A stretch of 64,000 nt of DNA from Paraburkholderia bannensis NBRC 103871 (GTDB lineage Bacteria; Pseudomonadota; Gammaproteobacteria; Burkholderiales; Burkholderiaceae): contig NZ_BAYA01000016.1 of NCBI RefSeq assembly GCF_000685015.1, positions 124,001-188,000 of the forward strand, in the 5' to 3' direction. The position numbers were made by a program, and so were the translations under genes. Positions 54,818 to 63,562 of this stretch are shown here, one piece after another. The notes beneath the pieces were generated by a model. The model did no database searches, had not been told where the DNA came from, and saw only the letters and a list, made by a program, of their open reading frames with translations. Within the stretch, counting starts at the first letter, position 1. The number at the start of each line of letters is the position of its first letter.

Positions 54818-57800
54818 CTAGCGTGCCCCCGTAGACATCTTCGGGCGGAGCGCTTGCGTCGAGCCTTGCTCCGGGCTGGCATCGGGCATGCTCGCGTGGA
54901 TGGCTCGCGTACGGGCACCCGGAGCCCCCGGAACCGCCGTTGTGCCCAGGCGCTGACGCAACTGGACAAGGCGCTGGATATCGGGTGCGGGCGAGCCGAG
55001 GTCGACGTGCGCGTCGAACGGGGCAAGCAGGGCCACGGCTTGCGCGGGTTCGTCGCTGTCGATGTAGTGGGCGGCGAGGTCGAGCGCGGCGCGCAGCTTC
55101 CAGGTCAGCGCGCCGTGTTCGCTTGCGAGCGCCATCGCGGCATTCAGGTCGCGGCGCGCCTGCGCTTCGCGCTGGGTGCGCTCCCCGTGCGCCGCGCGGC
55201 CCAGCGAGCGCGCGTGCTGGAGTTCCACCCAGCCTTTGGCCCGCAGCAGTTCGGGCAGGAAGTAATACTCGCTGTGGCTCTCGCTGCGCTTGATCGCGTC
55301 GTCGAGCCTCTCAGCCGCCTCTGCGAAGCGCCCCGCGTGGGCGAGCGCCTCGGCGCTCAGCACGATGAACGATGCAATCACGCGCCGGAAGCCGCGCGCC
55401 ACGAGCCGTTGCAGGGCAGGCTCCAGCCTCTCCAGCGCCGATGCTGCATCGACGCCGCAGTGAAGATCGATCTGGACGGACAGGCATTGCGCATAGTCTT
55501 CCCAGATGGCGAACCGGTGGGTCGCCACTTGCGAGCGCAACAGGGCGAGATAGCGTGTTGCGGCCTGCAGGTCGCCGCATTGCAGCGCGACCGGCACGGC
55601 CACGGTCGCAAGCAGATGGCTAAGCGTGGGTTCCAGCGTATCCCGGCGCGCCGGGTCTAACGAGGCTTCCACGAGTTGCATGGCGTGCGCCGGCTTGCCC
55701 TGAAGCCACGCAATGCGGGCGAGCGTGCCTTTGCAGAAAATCAGCGGCTCCATGCCGGGCATGCCGCAGGACGCGTTCTCAAGGCCCGTTTCGCCGAGCG
55801 CCGCGACGGCATATTCGAGGCGTTCGCGGGCCTGCTCGTGCTCGCCGAAGCAGTGCAGCGAAATGGCCAGCATGGCGCCAGCCAGCAGGCGCGTGCTGCG
55901 TGAATCGCCATGCTCGGCCGCCTGCTGGATGCGCGTGGCGTAGCGGATCGAGGCGTGAATGTCGGCGACCGACAGCGTCGTGTTCCACAGGCCCCACAGG
56001 GCGCGCGTCGTGAACGCGTCGTCGCGCGCGGCCTGGGCGAGCCGCAGCACCCGTTGCCAGAGCGACAACGCCGTCTCGACGTTCTCGCCCACATACACGA
56101 GCGTGGAGGCGCTGGCCGCGCACAGCCGCATTTCGCAGACGACATCGACCGAGCCCGCAGGCAGGGTATCGAGCCGATCCAGCGCGCGTCGCGAGCGTTC
56201 GAAGCATTCGTGGACGAGCGATGCATCGAGCAGCGTGCCGACCAGCGCTCCCGCGAGCGCGACGCCTTGCGCCGGGTCGCCGTTTTCGGAGAAGGCCCAG
56301 TCGTAAGCGGTGCGCGCGTCGTCCAGCGAAAGACGCGCGCTGAGATCCGCGCCGTCCTGGCCGCCTTCCGCAATCACCAGGCGGTTCTCTTCGACGCGCT
56401 TTCGCATGTAGCGCATGTGCCGTGACGCGATGACGTTCACTTCGCCTTCGTCGCGCTGTTTCTCCATCGCGTAGGCGCGGGTGCTTCCGGTCAGCCGGTA
56501 GGTTGCGATCGACCCATGAAATTCCACGTTCAAGAGCGACTTGGACGTGAGTTCGCCGAGGCTCGACACCACCACGGTGATCGACATGCCGGGTTCGGTG
56601 GCGACGGCGCAGACCGCATCGAACGTAAACGGGCCCGTGAAGCAGCCGAGTCGACGGAACAGGATGCGCGACGGCGCGTCGAGCAGCGCGTAGCTCCATT
56701 CGAACGTCGCCCGCAAGGTCTGGTGGCGCGGCAGCGCCGAACGCAAGCCGCCCGTGAGCAGGTCGAGCTGGTCGTCGAGCCGCGAAGCGACCCCCTCGAT
56801 GCCGAGCGTCGCCACACGTGCGGCAGCGAGTTCGATCGCCAGCGGCAGGCCGTCGAGACGCCGGCAGATGTCGGCGGCCAGGGCGATGCTCTTTTCGTCG
56901 GCGGCGCAGGCCATGGCCAGCGAGCGCGCGCGGCACAGGAACAGTTCCACGGCCGGGTACGCAAGCATGTCCTGGGTAGCGAGTCCGGGCTCGGGGACGG
57001 CAAGCGGTTCGAGACGCAGCACGGATTCGGCCCGGATGTGCAAAGCCTCGCGGCTCGTCACGAGCACGCGCACCGACGAATTGCGCACCAGCAGCGCTTC
57101 CACGAGCCTCGCCACGACGTCGATCACATGCTCGGCGTTGTCGAGCACGAGCAGGCAGCCGGAACCGGCGAGCGCATCATAAAGGGCGTCTGCGTGGCGC
57201 CGTCCATCGTGCGCGGGAAGCTTGAGCGCGTCTGCCACGAGCGCGAGGACTGCATCGTCCGAGGCGGCCCTGGCGAGCTCCACGAAGCAGATCGCCCGAC
57301 CGCTGCGGGCATGCCATTGGTTCGCGACGTGCAAAGCGAGCGCGGTCTTGCCGATACCGCCCGCGCCGACGACCGTCGTGGCCGGGCTCCGTTCGAGGCG
57401 CTCCAGCAGTTGCCCGATTTCCACCGCGCGCCCGATCGGCGGCTCAACGAGCAAAGGCAGTGCGGTCAACTCAAGCGGGGGCGTGGTAGCAATGTGCGCA
57501 GGCGCGTCGCCTTGAGCGGGAATATCGGGTGTACTGGGTATGTCGGTCGTCTCGACCGCCTGGGCACTCCTGGCAACCAGCAGGTAGCCTCGCCCAGGCA
57601 CGGTCTTGATCAGGTCGCGGTCGACGCCGAGCAGCGTGCGCAACGCCGCAATATGCACCTGAAGGCGATTCTCCACGACGATCTGGCCTGGCCAGACCGC
57701 GTCCATGATGTCGTCTTTCGACAGGATGGCGCCATTGGCGCGATAGAGCACTTCGAGAATATCGAAAGCGCGCGCGCCGATGCGCACGGAAACACCATCC

Positions 57801-57853
57801 TTCTCGATGCTTCGCTGTTCGAAGCTGACCTGCAACGATCCTATCTGAAGCAT
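54818..57853 (-). CDS. Winged-helix/ATPase regulator with long helical-repeat C-terminus
   Basis: A 1011-residue relative of the regulator at 43294-44835. The winged helix spans about 5-95 (RAFDILEVLYRANGAILSKD, LQVHIAALRTLLGVDRDLIK, VPGRGYLLV). The ATPase has Walker A VVGAGGIGKTALA (162-174) and CLLVLDNAEHVIDV. Residues about 480-960 are Ala/Leu/Arg-rich helices of TPR-like character. It converges on the phosphorelay operon, with only 66 bases between the stops. The ligand and targets are unknown; the LuxR/MalT-like plan suggests ligand-driven activation. Confidence 0.86.
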   Translation of the reverse strand: MLQIGSLQVSFEQRSIEKDGVSVRIGARAFDILEVLYRANGAILSKDDIMDAVWPGQIVVENRLQVHIAALRTLLGVDRDLIKTVPGRGYLLVARSAQAVETTDIPSTPDIPAQGDAPAHIATTPPLELTALPLLVEPPIGRAVEIGQLLERLERSPATTVVGAGGIGKTALALHVANQWHARSGRAICFVELARAASDDAVLALVADALKLPAHDGRRHADALYDALAGSGCLLVLDNAEHVIDVVARLVEALLVRNSSVRVLVTSREALHIRAESVLRLEPLAVPEPGLATQDMLAYPAVELFLCRARSLAMACAADEKSIALAADICRRLDGLPLAIELAAARVATLGIEGVASRLDDQLDLLTGGLRSALPRHQTLRATFEWSYALLDAPSRILFRRLGCFTGPFTFDAVCAVATEPGMSITVVVSSLGELTSKSLLNVEFHGSIATYRLTGSTRAYAMEKQRDEGEVNVIASRHMRYMRKRVEENRLVIAEGGQDGADLSARLSLDDARTAYDWAFSENGDPAQGVALAGALVGTLLDASLVHECFERSRRALDRLDTLPAGSVDVVCEMRLCAASASTLVYVGENVETALSLWQRVLRLAQAARDDAFTTRALWGLWNTTLSVADIHASIRYATRIQQAAEHGDSRSTRLLAGAMLAISLHCFGEHEQARERLEYAVAALGETGLENASCGMPGMEPLIFCKGTLARIAWLQGKPAHAMQLVEASLDPARRDTLEPTLSHLLATVAVPVALQCGDLQAATRYLALLRSQVATHRFAIWEDYAQCLSVQIDLHCGVDAASALERLEPALQRLVARGFRRVIASFIVLSAEALAHAGRFAEAAERLDDAIKRSESHSEYYFLPELLRAKGWVELQHARSLGRAAHGERTQREAQARRDLNAAMALASEHGALTWKLRAALDLAAHYIDSDEPAQAVALLAPFDAHVDLGSPAPDIQRLVQLRQRLGTTAVPGAPGARTRAIHASMPDASPEQGSTQALRPKMSTGAR

Positions 57854-58369
57854 GGTCGTCTCCGGCTGGCGATATCGTGACTATATCGAAGGTGCATCTG
57901 ATCGGGCATGGACAATGAAACGTCAGGCGGCCCTCATGCTGGGCCAGTTGGGTGGCGATTGCACACAATGCGGAGTTTAAACAAAGATTGGTGGGGTGTC
58001 TTGAATAAAAATGCTCAGCACATGGCCAATAGATCGTTTTCAAACTCGCGAATCGAACCGTATCGTCGCATTGTCTACAATCGTACGAGCCAGCCTGCGG
58101 GTGCGTGCGGCTGTTCGGCGCACTGTATAAATGTCACCTGGAAATAGGGGTTTTCGTTAGTGGGGCAATATAACGGGACTGCTATGGGCCGAATAATTTC
58201 GACGTGAAGGAACGATCGAATCCACGCCTGATGGCGTTTTATGTTCAGGTCATTTGTATGCCGATTCCCAATTGGCGTTTTTTAAGTTTGTCACCTGACT
58301 TTGAATCCGTTCTGACAAACAACAGCGCTCATGCGGCGCTTTCGAATCTGATTGACTTGAATAGTTCAA
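57854..58369. promoter_or_regulatory. Gene-free AT-richer interval
   Basis: 516 bases upstream of the large ATPase regulator and downstream of the LysR gene. Composition is less GC-rich than coding DNA. Two short plus-strand ORFs (79 and 67 codons) show no coding character. It should contain the promoter of the minus-strand regulator near 57854-57950. No strong hairpin or repeat was found. Confidence 0.5.
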
Positions 58370-59272
58370 TCAGCGCAGGTTCGCGGCCCCGGCGACCAGT
58401 TCGATAAAGGCGCTGATGCGTCTCGAACCGCGCTGATTCGGCAAATAAATCGCAGTGACGGCAGACCGTGTGTTATTCGGGTTGACTTCATAGTCTTCGA
58501 AGAGCCTGGTCAGGCGGCCACTTTGCACGTCGGCGGCCACCAGCCAGCTGGGCAGCAGCGCAATGCCCGCGCCGTTGAGCGCCGCTTCGCGCAGAATGTC
58601 CGAGTTGTTCGTCTTCAGCCTTCCGGTGACCACGACTTCGCACTGCTGCCCATTCTTGCAGAACGTCCAGACCTGCTGGTCGGCGCCATACGAGAAGCGA
58701 AGGCTTTGGTGCGCGCTCAGTTCGTCGGGTTCCAGCGGGGTGCCGAACTCGCTCAGATAAGCATGGCTGGCGACAACGCAGCGGCTGAAGTCGCCGATAT
58801 GCCGGCTGATCACGCTGGCGTCGGGTGGCGGCGTGCCCAGGCGGATCGCCAGGTCGATCCGGTCGGACACCAGGTCGGCCACCGAGTCGGTGAGCGTAAT
58901 GTCCAGGTCGAGTTTGGGGTAGCGCGACAGGAACGCCCCAAGATGCGGGCTGATGCACTGGCGCGCGAATTCCACCGGCACGGAAACGCGTAGCGGGCCG
59001 GAGGGCTCGTCGCCACGGTCGGTGACGGCGGCATCGGCTTCGGCGACGTCGTCGAGAATGCGCCTCGCGCGTGCGTAGTACGTCTTTCCTGCATCGGATA
59101 GCGTGACCTGGCGCGTCGTTCTGTTGAGCAGCGCCGTGCCGAGCGACTCTTCGAGCGCATCGACGGCGCGCGTGACCGACGAGGTCGCGAGTTCGAGCTT
59201 GCGCGCAGCGCTTGAGAAGCCGCCGCTCTCCGTCACGACGACGAAAGCGCGCAGCGCCTGAAGTTTGTCCAT
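58370..59272 (-). CDS. LysR-family transcriptional regulator
   Basis: A 300-residue LysR regulator: N-terminal helix-turn-helix (MDKLQALRAFVVVTESGGFS, AARKLELATSSVTRAVDALE, LLNRTTRQVTLSDAGKTYYA) and a type 2 periplasmic-binding-like effector domain (GPLRVSVPVEFARQCISPHL onward). It is divergent from the FrnE-like DsbA gene, the classic arrangement in which the regulator controls its neighbour; an inverted repeat lies between them. Confidence 0.93.
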   Translation of the reverse strand: MDKLQALRAFVVVTESGGFSSAARKLELATSSVTRAVDALEESLGTALLNRTTRQVTLSDAGKTYYARARRILDDVAEADAAVTDRGDEPSGPLRVSVPVEFARQCISPHLGAFLSRYPKLDLDITLTDSVADLVSDRIDLAIRLGTPPPDASVISRHIGDFSRCVVASHAYLSEFGTPLEPDELSAHQSLRFSYGADQQVWTFCKNGQQCEVVVTGRLKTNNSDILREAALNGAGIALLPSWLVAADVQSGRLTRLFEDYEVNPNNTRSAVTAIYLPNQRGSRRISAFIELVAGAANLR

Positions 59273-59286
59273 CGTTTTGTCTCCAG

Positions 59287-59303
59287 TGCAAAGTACCGTT
59301 GCA
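59287..59303. promoter_or_regulatory. Candidate LysR-binding site
   Basis: TGCAA-N7-TTGCA is a perfect interrupted palindrome in the 101-base gap between the divergent LysR and DsbA-like genes, 15 bases from the LysR start. Its size and position fit LysR-type operators. Confidence 0.5.
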
Positions 59304-59373
59304 TGGGGTTCCTATTCTAGCTTTCGACAAGCGGCCCTATCTTCTGTGCACGCCCATTGAAAGGAGAAATACG

Positions 59374-60048
59374 ATGGAACCGCTTGAAATACGTATCACG
59401 CAGGATTTCATTTGTCCGTGGTGCTGGATTGGCGAAAAGAAGCTTGAGGAAGCCTTGGCATTGGAAGGCGCAAGCGCGAACGTCAAATACGTGTTCATGC
59501 CATATGAGCTGAATCCGGACATGCCCCCTGAAGGGCGCGACCGGAAGGCCTATCGCACGGCCAAATTCGGCAGCTGGGCGCGTTCGCAGGCGATGGACGC
59601 GCACGTGACGCAAGAAGGCCGGCTGCACGGACTTGCGTTCGATTACGACCTGGTCAAGCGCACGCCCAACACCCTGGCGGCACACCGGCTGGTGTGGTTC
59701 GTCCAGAGCGAAGGCGGCGACGCGCGTGCCCTGGTCGATGCGATTTTTCGCGCCTATTTCACGCAGGGGAGCGACATTGGCAACCCGGACGTATTGGCCG
59801 ATATCGCGGCTTCCGTGGGACTCGACCGGGCACGCGTGAGTGAACTGCTCGCCTCGCAGGAAGGCTGCGCGCAGGTGCGCGAACTGGAAGCCGCCGCCGC
59901 GCTCGAATCGGTCAACGTCGTCCCGTATGTCAAGCTGGGAAGCGAAATCGTGAGTGGTGCGCAGCCGGTGCCCGTGTTTCGTCGCGCGTTGAGCATTGCA
60001 CGCAATGTCGCGAATCGAGCCGTCGGAACGGGCGTGGCCGCTGCGTAG
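59374..60048 (+). CDS. DsbA-family (FrnE-like) oxidoreductase
   Basis: A 224-residue cytoplasmic thioredoxin-fold protein of the FrnE branch. The redox motif is CPWC in RITQDFICPWCWIGEKKLEE. Other family features are NPDMPPEGRDRKAYRTAKFG, NTLAAHRLVWF and the late cis-Pro region NVVPYVKLGSEIVSGAQP. There is no signal peptide, which fits a cytoplasmic isomerase or oxidoreductase rather than periplasmic DsbA. AAGGAG lies 7 bases before ATG 59374. Control by the divergent LysR protein is likely. Confidence 0.9.
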   Translation: MEPLEIRITQDFICPWCWIGEKKLEEALALEGASANVKYVFMPYELNPDMPPEGRDRKAYRTAKFGSWARSQAMDAHVTQEGRLHGLAFDYDLVKRTPNTLAAHRLVWFVQSEGGDARALVDAIFRAYFTQGSDIGNPDVLADIAASVGLDRARVSELLASQEGCAQVRELEAAAALESVNVVPYVKLGSEIVSGAQPVPVFRRALSIARNVANRAVGTGVAAA

Positions 60049-60077
60049 CGTTTGACCCTTCGCGTTGCCATCCACTG

Positions 60078-60109
60078 CCGCGCGCGTTCGCTTCTGCGAA
60101 TGCGCGCGG
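60078..60109. terminator. Bidirectional hairpin between convergent genes
   Basis: A 14-bp stem (60078-60091 with 60096-60109, one G-U) closes a TTCT loop midway between the stops of the DsbA-like and DUF3331 genes. It lacks a T-run but is well placed to terminate both. Confidence 0.55.
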
Positions 60110-60136
60110 TGTCGTTCGCAGTGGCTGAAATAGCGG

Positions 60137-60613
60137 TCAGTGCTCAAGTTCGAATCGACGGCCTGCTGGCGATTGAACCTCGCATGCCTCGGCGGCTTCC
60201 AGCACGCAGGCGAGAATCGCGTGGTTCGCGTTGGCGGGCTGCAAGCCGCGCCGGGACGGGCGATAGACAGCGTCGCCGCGCTTGATGGCCCGGCCGGTGA
60301 GCGTGCAAAACGTCTTGTGGCGCGAGCGGGTGCGTTTCCAGAGTTGATCGGCGTAATGGCCGCAGGTGGCGTCGTACCAGCAAAGCGAGACGGCCGTACT
60401 GGAAAGGCGTTCGAGGATGCGGATATAGCCCGAAAACGGCACGGGGGATGCGGCTCGCGCAGTCGCATGCTGCGCGCGTGCGCGACCGGGCTTGCGCATC
60501 GTGCCTGCCTGATCGATGGCCCCGCTGGCCCCGCTGTCCGCGCGCGAGCGAGAGGCCAGTTCGAGCGCGAGAATGGTTTGCTTCCACGGTTCGTCGTTTG
60601 CGCAGGAGTCCAT
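60137..60613 (-). CDS. DUF3331 domain-containing protein
   Basis: A protein of about 158 residues of the DUF3331 family, found mainly in Burkholderia relatives and of unknown function. The core runs from IRILERLSSTAVSLCWYDAT through CGHYADQLWKRTRSRHKTFC to LTGRAIKRGDAVYRP and ANANHAILACVLE. Spaced Cys residues (CWYDATCGHY, FCTLTGRAI) hint at metal binding. I start at ATG 60613 (MDSCANDEPW); a GTG at 60637 would add eight residues. Confidence 0.8.
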   Translation of the reverse strand: MDSCANDEPWKQTILALELASRSRADSGASGAIDQAGTMRKPGRARAQHATARAASPVPFSGYIRILERLSSTAVSLCWYDATCGHYADQLWKRTRSRHKTFCTLTGRAIKRGDAVYRPSRRGLQPANANHAILACVLEAAEACEVQSPAGRRFELEH

Positions 60614-60800
60614 TGGGCAGATCCGTTTCGTCGGCACGCGTTAAGCCCGGGCAGGCAATGCCATTGTGGATCGCGGCTGCCAAAAGATCCTGAACCAGAG
60701 GATAAAAACTCCTGAAACATCGAAGGCGCAGGCTGCGGGCGAACGACAGCGGCGGGCAACCTGCCCGCCGCTCGCCGCTCAATGGGCGCTCAATCGACCG

Positions 60801-61925
60801 TCACTCGGAGACCGGAGCAAACACCGGATAGTCGATATAGCCGCTCTCATCGCCGCCGAAGAAGGTGGCCGGATCGGCCTCGTTGAGCGGCAACGCGTCG
60901 CGCAAACGTGCGGGCAGATCAGGATTCGCGATAAACGGACGGCCGAACGCGATCAGGTCGGCGCGGCCGCTTTCGAGCGCATGCGTCGCGGTTTCGAGCG
61001 TATAGCCGCCCGCGAGCATCAGCACGCCCTTGTATTGCCGGCGCATGAGTTCGATGATGGCGTCCCAGCGCGGATCGTACTTTTCGTCCTTCACCGTGCC
61101 CACGATGGCGGGCTCGACAAGGTGCAGGTAAGCCAGCTTCCAGTCATTGAGGCGCCCGGCGATATGGCCGAAGGTGGCTTTGGGCGTCTCGTCGCCCATG
61201 CCCATGAAGCGGCCCATGGGCGTGAGCCGCACGCCCACGTTTTCTGCGCCGACTTCGTCGGTGACCGCAGACACGATGTCGAACAGCAGGCGCGTGCGGT
61301 TGTCGATGCTGCCGCCATAGGCGTCGGTGCGATGGTTGCTGGCGCTATTGATGAACTGGTCGATCAGGTAGCCGTTGCCGGCGTGAATCTCGACGCCGTC
61401 CATCCCGGCCTGCATCGCATGGCGCGCGGCGACGCGGAAGTCCTGCACGATCTGCGCAATGCCGTCGAGCGTCAAGGCCTGCGGCACCGGCACATCGGCC
61501 CACGCCCCCTTGCCATCGCTATCGACGACGAAGGTCTTGCCGGGCACGGGCATGGCCGTCGGTGCGACGGGCAGGCCGCCGCCTGGCTGGAACACCGGAT
61601 GCGAGACGCGTCCCACGTGCCACAGTTGCAGGAAGATCTTGCCGCCTTCGGCGTGCACGGCCTCGCTCACGGCGCGCCAGCCTTCGATCTGTTCGGCGCT
61701 ATGAATGCCGGGCGTCCAGGCGTAGCCTTGCCCCTGCTGCGAGACCTGGGTGGCCTCGGTAACGATCAGCGCCGCGCCGGCGCGCTGGCGGTAATACTCG
61801 ACGTTCATCGGGGTGGGCACGTTGCCCGGCTGGCCGGCGCGCGAACGCGTGAGCGGCGCCATGGCGACGCGGTGGGCAAGCGAGTGGCGGCCGAGGCGAA
61901 CCGGTTGAAACAGGGCGTCAGACAT
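60801..61925 (-). CDS. nemA: Old Yellow Enzyme-type alkene reductase (NemA-like)
   Basis: A 374-residue FMN-dependent NADPH ene-reductase. Landmarks: APLTRSRAGQPGNVPTPMNV at the N-terminus, IFLQLWHVGRVSHP, the substrate-binding pair and loop in VEIHAGNGYLIDQFIN with SNHRTDAYGGSIDNRTR, and GRADLIAFGRPFIANPDLP for FMN phosphate. Such enzymes reduce N-ethylmaleimide, enals, enones and nitro compounds. It is transcribed in the same direction as the downstream DUF3331 gene and the upstream FAD monooxygenase. Confidence 0.92.
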   Translation of the reverse strand: MSDALFQPVRLGRHSLAHRVAMAPLTRSRAGQPGNVPTPMNVEYYRQRAGAALIVTEATQVSQQGQGYAWTPGIHSAEQIEGWRAVSEAVHAEGGKIFLQLWHVGRVSHPVFQPGGGLPVAPTAMPVPGKTFVVDSDGKGAWADVPVPQALTLDGIAQIVQDFRVAARHAMQAGMDGVEIHAGNGYLIDQFINSASNHRTDAYGGSIDNRTRLLFDIVSAVTDEVGAENVGVRLTPMGRFMGMGDETPKATFGHIAGRLNDWKLAYLHLVEPAIVGTVKDEKYDPRWDAIIELMRRQYKGVLMLAGGYTLETATHALESGRADLIAFGRPFIANPDLPARLRDALPLNEADPATFFGGDESGYIDYPVFAPVSE

Positions 61926-62062
61926 ACGTATCTCCGTGGGTAAGAGGGGGAGCGGATGTCTGCAACGTTATCGACGATCGGCAGCGGGGAGAATCCGTCG
62001 CGCGCGCTATGCAGTTTTGCGCCGCACGCCTGGGATCGCCTGCTGGCGGCGTCAGGGCCGTG

Positions 62063-63187
62063 TCATGGCGGCGTGCCGAGACCGAACACCGAGGCGAGCT
62101 GAGGCCCTTTTTCGAGCAGCGACGTGACTTCGGCGCGGCGCTTCGCCGACCAGTCCGCCAGGCGCTGCACGGCATCGGTTGCGGGCGGCGCAAGCGCCTG
62201 CGCGAGCGAGACCGCGTCGGCCGCCGCCTTCGAGGTGCCCGAAGCCGTGTGCGGGCGCACCGTGCAGGCTGCGTCGCCCACCAGCGCCACGCGCCCCTGC
62301 GCAAAGCCGGGGCTCAGCGCGTCGAAGATGGCCTGGACGAACGGCGCGCGCGTGGCCAGCACCAGTTGTGCGAATGCGGCGGGGAGCCGTTCTTCGGCGA
62401 GCTGCCTGAGCGTCGAAACGGATTCGTCAGAAAGCTGGCCCGCATGGATCGACGCATGATGGACGGTGCCCGCGCGATCGGTCAGGTGGCGGCGCAGCGC
62501 TTCGGGATCTGGCTCGTTGCGATACCAGAGCCAGTTGAAACGCCGCGACCCCGGCGCGAGCGATCCGTCCAGCGCGGGAATCAGGAAGGCCATGAAGAGT
62601 TCGCCGGGCGCCTTGTGCAGCGTCATGTTCTCGACGAGCGATGCGATGGCGTCGGCGTCGAAATCCGCTTCGTCGACAATGCCGCGCCACGCAATATAGC
62701 CCGCGAACGATGGGGCGTAGCCGGGGAAAATCTGCGTTCGCAGCATCGACGCAGTGCCGTCCGCCGCGACCAGGATATCGGCGCGCACCGTGCGCTCGCC
62801 GATGCGGACATCGACTCCTTCGTCATCCTGACTGAATCCCGTGACCAGCTCGCCGTAGCGGATGCGCCCGGGCGGCAGCATGCCGCAAAGCGAACGGTAG
62901 ACGGCGTCCCACGACGAGAACGGCAGCATCTCCGGCTCGTCGCGTGTGAGCGCGCCGTCGCGGTCGATCCAGCGACGGCGGCGCGTCGGTACGCTGATCA
63001 TGTCGCGGCAGTAATGCCCATGCTGTTCGAGGAACGCCATCATGCGCCGCAGTACCGCCACGCCGCCGCCCTGGCCGCGCAAAGGCGTGGCGGAGCGCTC
63101 GTAGACCTCCACGTCGTGGCCGGTGCAATCGAGCGTCAGGGCCGTGGCGAGACCGGCGATCGAGCCGCCGGCAATGATGATTTTCAT
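62063..63187 (-). CDS. FAD-dependent monooxygenase
   Basis: A 374-residue class A flavoprotein hydroxylase. The FAD Rossmann motif is at the N-terminus (MKIIIAGGSIAGLATALTLD), a DG-type motif appears as ADILVAADGTASMLR, and the GD motif as GRVALVGDAACTVRPHTASG. The start is ATG 63187; the frame is open 20 codons upstream without family similarity. The substrate is unknown. It precedes nemA on the same strand (137-base gap) and is divergent from another flavoprotein monooxygenase, so both may act in aromatic or xenobiotic metabolism. Confidence 0.88.
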   Translation of the reverse strand: MKIIIAGGSIAGLATALTLDCTGHDVEVYERSATPLRGQGGGVAVLRRMMAFLEQHGHYCRDMISVPTRRRRWIDRDGALTRDEPEMLPFSSWDAVYRSLCGMLPPGRIRYGELVTGFSQDDEGVDVRIGERTVRADILVAADGTASMLRTQIFPGYAPSFAGYIAWRGIVDEADFDADAIASLVENMTLHKAPGELFMAFLIPALDGSLAPGSRRFNWLWYRNEPDPEALRRHLTDRAGTVHHASIHAGQLSDESVSTLRQLAEERLPAAFAQLVLATRAPFVQAIFDALSPGFAQGRVALVGDAACTVRPHTASGTSKAAADAVSLAQALAPPATDAVQRLADWSAKRRAEVTSLLEKGPQLASVFGLGTPP

Positions 63188-63562
63188 GATGGGTGGCTTC
63201 CATGCGGATCGCGAGGCGCCGGGCGCGCTGCGCTGAAGACGGCCCATGGCGGCGATCAGCCACTGGGCGGGACGCGTGTTTCAACTGCCAGCAGAGCATA
63301 GCGTCAAAGCGTACGGGCCGCCGCCGTCGAGTCCTTGCTGGCCCGTTCCAGGCCGCTATTTTCAGAACTTTTCAGGTATTTCAGGCGGCACTGTCACGCC
63401 CGGTGCGCAGAAGGGCGCGCCCGCTTGCGGGCCACGCAACGCAGCATTGCGTCCAGCCTGGATTCTGGATCGTCGCTGTCGCCCTTACGCTGATGATCAG
63501 GCCGCAAGGGAAAACCGCGGCAACCCAGGTTCAAACCAGCTTCAACTCAAGGAGTCAACGAC
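63188..63562. promoter_or_regulatory. Divergent interval between two flavoprotein genes
   Basis: 375 bases with no convincing gene. It must carry the promoters of both divergent FAD monooxygenases. A T-rich patch lies near 63358-63385. No clear palindrome was identified. Confidence 0.4.

Noticed and set aside
57908..58407. Two short plus-strand ORFs (79 and 67 codons)
   Set aside because: No ribosome sites, no family resemblance and AT-rich non-coding character.
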